In this document: positions 57,535 to 64,000 of the stretch, in pieces | Layout: each line of letters begins with the position of its first letter | How positions within the stretch are numbered: the first letter of the stretch is position 1 | Origin: Serratia sp. AKBS12 | GTDB taxonomy: Bacteria > Pseudomonadota > Gammaproteobacteria > Enterobacterales > Enterobacteriaceae | Direction: 5' to 3' | NCBI RefSeq assembly: GCF_024793895.1 | Contig: NZ_JANUSB010000016.1 | Span: 248,001 to 312,000, forward strand | Length of the DNA stretch: 64,000 nt | The notes under the pieces: model-generated | Told to the model about the DNA's origin: nothing | Seen by the model: the letters and a program-made list of their open reading frames with translations, nothing else | Databases searched by the model: none | Made by a program: the position numbers and the translations under genes

Positions 57535-57686
57535 CCGCCTTGCCCCTCGGCGTGCTGATGCGCGCCGACGTCCCTGCATTGCCGCCTGAACGATTCAGCT
57601 TTTCCGCGCGCCAGCCCTTACTAAACGGCAATAAATTCGCTATGGTTTAATACTATCGATTGCCGCGCCGACCATGGCGGCAATAT

Positions 57687-57705
57687 AATGATATTAGTTA
57701 TCATT
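57687..57705 (+). promoter_or_regulatory. Fur box upstream of gpmA
   Basis: AATGATA-TTAGT-TATCATT is a perfect 7-5-7 inverted repeat close to the Fur consensus, 30 bp before the gpmA start. E. coli gpmA is known to be Fur-repressed. Confidence 0.8.
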
Positions 57706-57734
57706 GAACTGTCCGATTATTAAGGAGTTAAGCT

Positions 57735-58487
57735 ATGGCTGTAACTAAGCTGGTTCTGGTGCGTCACGGCGAAAGCCAGTGGAACAACGAAAACCGCTTT
57801 ACCGGTTGGTATGATGTTGATCTGTCCGATAAAGGTCGCACCGAAGCGAAAGCAGCTGGCAAGCTGTTGAAAGATGAAGGTTTCGCTTTTGACTTCGCTT
57901 ATACCTCCGTACTGAAGCGCGCGATCCACACCCTGTGGAGCGTACTGGACGAACTGGATCAGGCCTGGCTGCCGACTGAAAAATCCTGGAAGCTGAACGA
58001 GCGCCACTATGGTGCATTGCAGGGTCTGAACAAAGCAGAAACCGCAGAAAAATACGGTGACGAGCAGGTTAAGCAATGGCGTCGCGGCTTCGCGGTAACG
58101 CCACCAGAACTGACCAAAGACGACGAGCGCTACCCAGGCCATGACCCACGTTACGCGGCGCTGACCGAAAGCGAACTGCCACTGACCGAAAGCCTGGCGC
58201 TGACCATCGATCGCGTTATCCCTTACTGGGACGCAGAAATCCTGCCACGCATCAAAAGCGGTGAGCGCGTGATCATCGCCGCCCACGGTAACTCCCTGCG
58301 TGCGCTGGTGAAATATCTGGACAACCTGAGCGAAGATGAAATTCTCGAGCTGAACATCCCGACCGGCGTGCCGTTGGTGTATGAGTTCGATGAAAACTTC
58401 AAACCACTTAAACGCTACTACCTGGGCAATGCCGACGAAATCGCTGCGAAAGCCGCTGCCGTCGCCAACCAGGGTAAAGCGAAGTAA
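57735..58487 (+). CDS. gpmA: 2,3-bisphosphoglycerate-dependent phosphoglycerate mutase
   Basis: 250 residues. Glycolytic interconversion of 3- and 2-phosphoglycerate. The phosphohistidine is His11 in [12 protein letters not shown], with [12 protein letters not shown] and [15 protein letters not shown] taaggag. Codon use is strongly biased to common codons, as for a highly expressed gene. Its terminator is shared with aroG. Confidence 0.97.
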   Translation: MAVTKLVLVRHGESQWNNENRFTGWYDVDLSDKGRTEAKAAGKLLKDEGFAFDFAYTSVLKRAIHTLWSVLDELDQAWLPTEKSWKLNERHYGALQGLNKAETAEKYGDEQVKQWRRGFAVTPPELTKDDERYPGHDPRYAALTESELPLTESLALTIDRVIPYWDAEILPRIKSGERVIIAAHGNSLRALVKYLDNLSEDEILELNIPTGVPLVYEFDENFKPLKRYYLGNADEIAAKAAAVANQGKAK

Positions 58488-58501
58488 TTTTCCCCCAATG
58501 T

Positions 58502-58534
58502 AAAAAGCCCCCGGTTTGCGCCGGGGGCTTTTTT
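58502..58534. terminator. Bidirectional terminator between gpmA and aroG
   Basis: AAGCCCCCGG-TTTGCG-CCGGGGGCTT with A5 before and T6 after works on both strands; the aroG stop lies 12 bp to the right. Confidence 0.95.
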
Positions 58535-58545
58535 ATGCCGTCAAT

Positions 58546-59601
58546 TTACAGGCTACGACGTGCTTTCACCGCCGCGGCCAGATTGCGCAGCACGGTTTCG
58601 GTGTCGTCCCAGCCGATGCAGGCGTCGGTAACGCTCTTACCGTAAACCAGCGGTTCGCCGCTTTCCAGATTCTGATTGCCTTCCACCAGATGGCTTTCGA
58701 TCATCACGCCGATAACCGCCTTCTCGCCGCCGCTAATCTGCTGGCAAACGTCAGCGCTGACGTCCATTTGCTTTTTGAACTGCTTGCTGCTGTTGGCGTG
58801 GCTGAAATCGATCATCACGTTGGCCGGCAGACCCGCCTTGTCCAGCCCCTCTTTTACCGCCTTGACGTGGGCTGCACTGTAGTTTGGCTCTTTGCCGCCG
58901 CGCAGAATGATATGGCAGTCCCCATTGCCGCTGGTGTTGACGATGGCGGAATGCCCCCACTTGGTCACCGACAGGAAGCAATGTGGTGCGCTGGCAGCAT
59001 TGATGGCGTCGATTGCCACTTTAATGGTGCCATCGGTACCATTCTTGAAGCCCACCGGGCAAGATAGGCCGGACGCCAGCTCACGATGCACCTGAGACTC
59101 GGTGGTACGTGCGCCGATTGCCCCCCAGCTCATCAGATCCGCCAGGTATTGTGGGGTGATCATGTCAAGGAACTCACCCGCCGCCGGCAGTCCGCTGTCG
59201 TTGATGTCCAGTAACAGCTTACGCGCCAGACGCAGGCCTTCGTTGATCTGGAAGCTGTTGTCCATCAGCGGATCGTTGATCAACCCTTTCCAGCCCACGG
59301 TGGTACGCGGCTTTTCAAAATAAACGCGCATTACCACTTCCAGCTCGCCTTGCAGTTCCTGACGCAGCTTCAGCAGGCGAGCGGCGTATTCCTTGGCCGC
59401 TTTGGTGTCATGGATCGAACACGGGCCGATCACCACCAGCAGGCGATCGTCGCTGCCACGGAGAATCTTATGAATTGCACTACGCGCCAATGACACCGTT
59501 TCCGCTGCCCGTTCGCTGGCCGGATATTTCTCCAACAGCGCCACCGGTGGCAACAGTTCCTTGATTTCTGTAATGCGCAAGTCGTCGTTTTGGTAAGTCA
59601 T
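58546..59601 (-). CDS. aroG: DAHP synthase, Phe-sensitive type AroG
   Basis: 351 residues. Condenses phosphoenolpyruvate with erythrose-4-phosphate to open the shikimate pathway. LVVIGPCSIHD, RVYFEKPRTTVGWKGLINDP and KNGTDGTIKVAIDAI are class I DAHP-synthase motifs, and the whole matches E. coli AroG rather than AroF or AroH. The start is MTYQNDDLRI. Two weak TyrR-like boxes lie upstream. Confidence 0.96.
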   Translation of the reverse strand: MTYQNDDLRITEIKELLPPVALLEKYPASERAAETVSLARSAIHKILRGSDDRLLVVIGPCSIHDTKAAKEYAARLLKLRQELQGELEVVMRVYFEKPRTTVGWKGLINDPLMDNSFQINEGLRLARKLLLDINDSGLPAAGEFLDMITPQYLADLMSWGAIGARTTESQVHRELASGLSCPVGFKNGTDGTIKVAIDAINAASAPHCFLSVTKWGHSAIVNTSGNGDCHIILRGGKEPNYSAAHVKAVKEGLDKAGLPANVMIDFSHANSSKQFKKQMDVSADVCQQISGGEKAVIGVMIESHLVEGNQNLESGEPLVYGKSVTDACIGWDDTETVLRNLAAAVKARRSL

Positions 59602-59676
59602 AACATTTCCATTCGGTATCAATAAGGGTAATTCGCAATGCGTAGATCCAACCAATCTAGCCTGTGCGACTGGCGC

Positions 59677-59748
59677 TGTAAATCACCTTTGGCCTGCTGA
59701 ATGAGAGCAGTCCGGTTGATCGTCATGACATATAAACTAAACTTACCA
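59677..59748 (-). promoter_or_regulatory. Two weak TyrR-box candidates upstream of aroG
   Basis: TGTAAA-N6-TTGGCC (59677-59694) and TATAAA-N6-TTACCA (59731-59748) each keep one good half of the TyrR consensus TGTAAA-N6-TTTACA. E. coli aroG is repressed by TyrR, so a site is expected here, but these matches are marginal. Confidence 0.35.
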
Positions 59749-59830
59749 ATTGACGGCAGCTCAACGAGTGGCCATGGCATATAGCCGCTCACCATCAGTC
59801 ACGAATCTGTAACAATGATGGAGAAACATT

Positions 59831-60160
59831 ATGAATAAACTTGCGACCCTGCTCCTGACACTGTGTATGGCCTTGGCCAGCGGTACGGCGCTGGCAGAAG
59901 ACAGCGGCTCCAATAGCAATAACGGGCATGCCAACATGACCAAAAGCGAAGGGGCCAAAGACGCCATGCCGCCCAATAACGTTGATAACAGCCAAATCAA
60001 CACCAACGGCGACACCCAGAGCAATGGGCAGAATAACAGCCAGAACATGAGCAAGGATGAAATGCACAAACGCGCAATGTGCAAAGACGGCCGCTGCCCG
60101 GATCCGCAAAAAAAGGATCAGGCTGAAAAAGAAGGAATGGATCAACCAGCCCAGCAATGA
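59831..60160 (+). CDS. Secreted Asn/Ser-rich protein, unknown
   Basis: 109 residues with a clear signal peptide (NKLATLLLTLCMALASGTALA, cleavage before EDSGS). The mature part is hydrophilic and low in complexity, rich in Asn, Ser, Gln and Lys (SNSNNGHANM; NSQINTNGDTQSNGQNNSQN), with a CKDGRC motif that may form a disulfide or bind metal. It has its own terminator and lies before a two-component pair. I recognise no family. Confidence 0.65.
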   Translation: MNKLATLLLTLCMALASGTALAEDSGSNSNNGHANMTKSEGAKDAMPPNNVDNSQINTNGDTQSNGQNNSQNMSKDEMHKRAMCKDGRCPDPQKKDQAEKEGMDQPAQQ

Positions 60161-60174
60161 TCGGCGGCGATCCA

Positions 60175-60197
60175 GGGGAGCATCCGCTCCCCTTTTT
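60175..60197 (+). terminator. Rho-independent terminator after the secreted protein gene
   Basis: GGGGAG-CATCCG-CTCCCC followed by five T residues, 14 bp after the stop. Confidence 0.9.
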
Positions 60198-60226
60198 AGT
60201 TATGCTAACGCTCAGGACTCTCTGAC

Positions 60227-60844
60227 TTGAGCACCATAATGCACTCTCTATTATTGGTAGATGACCACCCGGTGGTTCATGTCGCACTGGAAGCGGCGCT
60301 GATGACTTCCCCCCACGCCTATGCGTTGCACGCCGTGCACAACGATACGCTGGCGCTGACCGAGCTGGCGACCAACCGTTTTGATCTGGTGATTCTGGAT
60401 ATTGGTCTGCCGCAGGTAGACGGTCTGCAACTGCTGAAAAAAATTCGCCGTCATTATCCGCAACAAGCGATCCTGATTTATACCGCGCAGGAAGAAGAAG
60501 TGTATGCACGCATGGCCTACAGCGCCGGCGCCAATGGTTTCGTGCATAAGGGCAAGCCCCTGGAACAGCTGGTGCTGGCGATCGACGCGGTGCTAAGCGG
60601 CGCAACCTGCTTTCCCGCCGACATGCCGGCTGACGAGACAGCGACGGCCGACGGCAGCCAACTGACGCCAAAAGAGCTGCAGGTGCTCGGACTACTCAGC
60701 AAGGGGCTGTCGAACCTGCAAATCGCCGAGATGTTGAACATCAGCAATAAAACCGTCAGTACCCATAAAAAGAACATCCTGCGCAAGACCGGTGCCAGTA
60801 ACTTGCTTGAGCTGGTCGCGGTGTTCAAAGAGCTGACGCCATAA
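60227..60844 (+). CDS. NarL/FixJ-type response regulator (BvgA/EvgA-like)
   Basis: 205 residues from a TTG start, or 201 from the ATG at 60239. The TTG is preceded by AGGA 9 bp upstream, while the ATG has no RBS. Receiver domain LLLVDDHP, phospho-Asp in VILDIGLPQVDG (about residue 58) and the Lys in VHKGKP; LuxR helix-turn-helix LTPKELQVLGLLSKGLSNLQIAEMLNISNKTVSTHKKNI at the C-terminus. Coupled to the kinase gene (TAATG). Target genes unknown. Confidence 0.9.
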   Translation: MSTIMHSLLLVDDHPVVHVALEAALMTSPHAYALHAVHNDTLALTELATNRFDLVILDIGLPQVDGLQLLKKIRRHYPQQAILIYTAQEEEVYARMAYSAGANGFVHKGKPLEQLVLAIDAVLSGATCFPADMPADETATADGSQLTPKELQVLGLLSKGLSNLQIAEMLNISNKTVSTHKKNILRKTGASNLLELVAVFKELTP

Positions 60845-63800
60845 TGCGCCGCTGGCTGCTGCTGGTGCTGATGTTATGCCTGTACGGCAGCGCGCGAGCC
60901 GAACCGCCGCTGCGCTACCAGCCGATCGGCAATCTGACCCTGCCCACCAATATGCTGATCGCTGGCGAGAAAACGCCTTGGCGCGAGCGTACCGTGCGGG
61001 TAGGTATTATCAGTGAAAATACCAGCCCTTATAACATTCTGGTGGATGAGGATTTATACGGCTTGAACGCCGATTACCTCGACTATATTCAACAGGTGAC
61101 GGGCATTCGCTTCACCATTTATGGCTTTGCCGACCTGCCGCAGCTGAAGCAGGCGCTACAGCGTGGCGAGATCGACCTGCTGTACGGCATACCGCAACAC
61201 GCGGCGCTGCACGGTTTGAGCCTTTCTCAGCCGTATTACATCAGTAATCTGCGCGTGCTGCGCGATCGTGCCAATAAGCGTCAGGTGATGCTCAATTCCG
61301 CCGATGCGCGCGTCGCCATCGGCGCGTTTACCGATATGCAGGCCGGTTCGGCGCTCCAGGCGCTAACGTCGCATCTGCAACGTTACGATAATAATCTGCA
61401 GGCGGTGTACGCCTTGCTCAACGGTAGCAGCGACTATTTTATTGCAGACGAAGCCAGCGCCAGTTTTATCATCGATCAGCTGCAATTGGGGCAACTCTAC
61501 CAAATCGAAAGCGCCATCGATCTTGGCAATTTGTCGTTTGTATTTGCCGCGGCCAACCGCTCATTAATAACCACGCTGAATACCGCCATCGCCAACACCC
61601 CAATGGAGTTGATGAATATCCTCCAACGCCGCTGGAGCAAGAAAATCCCCAGTTACCTGGACACCGGCAATGCCGATCTGACCCAGATGGAACAGCAGTG
61701 GGTCGATCAGCACCGCAGCGTGACCTTTGCCGCCATCGAGAACGATTTCCCGTTTGCCTATCGAGGCTCAGATGGCCAACCGCACGGTTATGCTATCGAC
61801 ATCCTCAATATCATTGCGCAAAACACCGGCATGCAGTTTGTTCCTCGCTGGGCGCGCAATGCCGAGCAGGCCGACCGACTGGTGAGCGACGGCCAAGCCA
61901 GTTTGCGCGTCGCCCTGCCTTTGGCGCGCGGAGTGAAGGCACGCTACGGTACCAGCATGCCACTCCACCGTGCGTTATGGGGAGTGTACATCGGCCAATA
62001 TGCCAACGGCGTCTCAGGCTGGAACGCCCTGCACGGCAAGCGCATCGGCTATGTGCGCGGTGACCTTGGGCAAAACCTGATCCAGGCCGACGGTGACGCC
62101 ATTGCCTTCGATGACGGCAAGGCAATGTACGACGCGCTGGCCAATGGACAACTGGATGCCCTGGTCGACAATATCATTTCAGCCAATTTCTTTGCCCTTT
62201 CGCGTTACGCTGGTGCCATCAAGCTGGCGTTTGCCGCCAATAACGTTGCCTATCCCATCGCCTTCGGCGTTCAGCCGAGCCAACCGTTGCTGTTGGCAAT
62301 CATCGATAAAAACCTGATGCAGATCCCGGCCGAAACGCTGCAATCGCTACGCGACGAATGGATCGTCGATCGCAGCAGTTTGATTGACGCAGTGAATGAT
62401 AACCGCATGCAACCGCAAACCACCTGGCTGTTGGCGCTGCTCGGCGCCAGCATTGCATTGCTGTTGCTATTGCTGCTACGCCGCTATATTCAGCAACGCC
62501 GCGAACGGCGTGAACGGGCCAGGCTGGAGTTGGCGCGCCGGCAAGCCGAAGCGGAAAACCGCAGAAAGAGCAAATTCCTCGCCACCATCAGCCATGAATT
62601 GCGGACTCCGATGCATGCAATCCTCGGCCTATTGGAACTGGAGCTGAAGCAGCCATCCGTTGCCGGCAGCCTGCCGGTGATCTACAGTTCGGCATCCTCA
62701 CTGCTGAACCTGCTAAATGACCTGCAGGATCATGCCAGGCTGGAAACCGGCTCGCTAACCTTGGCACCCAAGGCGCTGGCGCTGCGCCCCTGGGCGGAGC
62801 GCCTTGGTGCGCTGTATCGCCCGCTGATCGGCGAACGGCCGGTGACGCTGAACATGCACCTTGCCGAGGCGCTGCCTGTCGCATTGATGCTTGATGGTGA
62901 GCGTTTACTCCAGGTGGCGAATAATCTGATCAACAATGCGATCAAATTCACCCCTCGTGGCAGCATTGACGTCAGCCTGAGCTGGCAGCCGCAGGAGGCA
63001 CAGCGGGGAGAATTACGGCTGAGCGTGTCCGACAGCGGTTGCGGCATCGCCGCTGATGAAATCGACAAGCTTTTCCAGCCGTTTTATCGCGCGCGCAACG
63101 CCCAGCGCATTTCAGTACAGGGAACCGGGCTGGGACTGTCGATTTGTAAAGAGATAGTCGAACAAATGGGGGGAAATATTCGTCTGCAATCACAGGCCGG
63201 CGTTGGCACCCAGGTGCATGTCGTCATTCCTGCCACGCAGACGGAGAGTGAGGCCGACAGCCTGCCGCAGACTACACCGCCGGCGTTACCCAACCCGTCG
63301 CTGCGGGTAGCCTTGATTGACGATCATCCAACCAACCTGCTGCTGATGCAACGCCAATTGCAGCACTTCGGGGTTACGCCCACGCTATTTGAACGCGGTT
63401 ATGACCTGTTGAAAGCCCACCGACAGCACCCGTTCGCCATGCTGTTTATCGACTACAATATGCCACGTCCAGACGGCCTGACGTTGGCGCGGCTAATACG
63501 CCGCGACGAGCAACGTCGCGGACTGGCCGCCAGCCAAATCGTGCTGTGCTCGGCCGACGTGCAGGAGTTCACCCGTATTCCCGCCGGCTCAGTGGCGATC
63601 GACCAGTTGCTGACCAAACCGATCCCGCTGACCGCCATTGGACAACTGTTGTCTCAAGCTGCACAAGGGGTAAGCTCGCAGTCAGCCCTTACTGACCTGA
63701 AAAACGCACTGGTCGCCATGGCCGGCCACCACCCGGCAATGCAGCACAAGCTGGCAATCACGCTAGTGGCCACCCTGCGTGAAGATCGCCTGCGCGCAAG

Positions 63801-64000
63801 CGAGGCGGCCGAGCGACAACAATGGGCGCTATTGGGCCAGGCAGCGCATCGCATCAAGGGCAGTCTGCTGATGCTGCAACTAACGCAGGCGGCCCAAGGT
63901 TGCCAACAGGTGATCGACGCCGCACATGTGCAACGATTAGCGCCAGATGCCTATACTGCTATGATGGCGTCAGTGGCAGAGATACTGAGCGGACTGGATA
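60844..64000 (+). CDS. BvgS/EvgS-like hybrid sensor kinase (3' end outside window)
   Basis: An uninterrupted frame of 1052 codons that runs off the right edge. Order: signal peptide (RRWLLLVLMLCLYGSARA), two periplasmic SBP_bac_3 Venus-flytrap domains (about 45-260 and 285-510), one membrane helix (about 528-547), HisKA with His584 in FLATISHELRTP, HATPase (NNLINNAIKFT, DSGCGIA, GTGLGLSIC), receiver with Asp870 in LFIDYNMPRPDG, and an HPt domain with His1002 in AAHRIKGSLL. This is the full BvgS phosphorelay without a PAS domain: the HisKA follows the membrane helix after about 35 residues. Little is missing at the end. Ligand unknown. Confidence 0.92.
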   Translation, partial: MRRWLLLVLMLCLYGSARAEPPLRYQPIGNLTLPTNMLIAGEKTPWRERTVRVGIISENTSPYNILVDEDLYGLNADYLDYIQQVTGIRFTIYGFADLPQLKQALQRGEIDLLYGIPQHAALHGLSLSQPYYISNLRVLRDRANKRQVMLNSADARVAIGAFTDMQAGSALQALTSHLQRYDNNLQAVYALLNGSSDYFIADEASASFIIDQLQLGQLYQIESAIDLGNLSFVFAAANRSLITTLNTAIANTPMELMNILQRRWSKKIPSYLDTGNADLTQMEQQWVDQHRSVTFAAIENDFPFAYRGSDGQPHGYAIDILNIIAQNTGMQFVPRWARNAEQADRLVSDGQASLRVALPLARGVKARYGTSMPLHRALWGVYIGQYANGVSGWNALHGKRIGYVRGDLGQNLIQADGDAIAFDDGKAMYDALANGQLDALVDNIISANFFALSRYAGAIKLAFAANNVAYPIAFGVQPSQPLLLAIIDKNLMQIPAETLQSLRDEWIVDRSSLIDAVNDNRMQPQTTWLLALLGASIALLLLLLLRRYIQQRRERRERARLELARRQAEAENRRKSKFLATISHELRTPMHAILGLLELELKQPSVAGSLPVIYSSASSLLNLLNDLQDHARLETGSLTLAPKALALRPWAERLGALYRPLIGERPVTLNMHLAEALPVALMLDGERLLQVANNLINNAIKFTPRGSIDVSLSWQPQEAQRGELRLSVSDSGCGIAADEIDKLFQPFYRARNAQRISVQGTGLGLSICKEIVEQMGGNIRLQSQAGVGTQVHVVIPATQTESEADSLPQTTPPALPNPSLRVALIDDHPTNLLLMQRQLQHFGVTPTLFERGYDLLKAHRQHPFAMLFIDYNMPRPDGLTLARLIRRDEQRRGLAASQIVLCSADVQEFTRIPAGSVAIDQLLTKPIPLTAIGQLLSQAAQGVSSQSALTDLKNALVAMAGHHPAMQHKLAITLVATLREDRLRASEAAERQQWALLGQAAHRIKGSLLMLQLTQAAQGCQQVIDAAHVQRLAPDAYTAMMASVAEILSGLD

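Overview
The window is chromosomal DNA of an enterobacterium, most likely Serratia or a close Yersiniaceae relative. Gene content, GC-rich codon use and protein sequences are those of Enterobacterales, and much of the right two thirds follows the E. coli 17-min order: rhlE/cecR-ybhGFSR, ybhL, moaABCDE, ybhK, uvrB, bioABFCD, ybhB, pgl/ybhA, modABC, acrZ, modEF, gal, gpmA, aroG. The left part resembles the E. coli dld/pbpG/yohC/yohD neighbourhood, broken up by accessory genes. Genus assignment rests on recognition only, not on a search.

Layout. 0-18 kb: a ParD-like antitoxin gene overlapping a second methionine aminopeptidase; dld; a Sad-type aldehyde dehydrogenase; a DMT permease behind a valine-rich short ORF; yohC; an acyltransferase/GNAT pair; a DUF1460 lipoprotein; nlpA; a MerR/TipAS-type regulator; another GNAT; yedI; pbpG; yohD; a LysR/PACE efflux pair; ansP. 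18-28.3 kb: dusC, rhlE and the divergent cecR-ybhGFSR exporter operon, two small membrane protein genes, ybhL. 28.3-35 kb: moaABCDE with a molybdenum-cofactor riboswitch and an upstream ModE box, ybhK, a VF530-family gene, and uvrB with a LexA box inside its promoter. 35-36 kb: a 1.1-kb non-coding stretch with a DnaA-box cluster placed like E. coli DARS1, then an orphan UrtE-like ATPase. 36.8-44 kb: the biotin cluster with its BirA operator, a DmeR/DmeF cobalt-nickel efflux pair, ybhB. 44-51.7 kb: an ERIC element that supplies the 3' end of pgl, ybhA, modABC with its ModE box, acrZ, modE, modF. 51.7-64 kb: an isochorismatase-fold protein lacking the usual cysteine, a CPBP protease, galTKM, psiF, Fur-box gpmA, aroG, a secreted Asn-rich protein, and a BvgA/BvgS-like two-component pair running off the right edge.

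How the genes work together. Molybdenum use forms one circuit: ModABC imports molybdate, ModE senses it and has boxes before both modA and moaA, MoaA-E make molybdopterin, and the Moco riboswitch feeds back on moa. Biotin genes share one bidirectional operator. galTKM keeps the complete two-operator E. coli gal control region although galE is absent. Several regulator/exporter pairs (CecR/YbhGFSR, DmeR/DmeF, LysR/PACE) and acetyltransferase or MerR genes give the region a detoxification flavour.

Strongest candidates for new biology: the ParD-like/Map overlap pair, the valine-rich leader before the DMT permease, the DARS1-like region with its unexplained neighbours, the ERIC-derived pgl stop codon, and the gal operators kept without galE.
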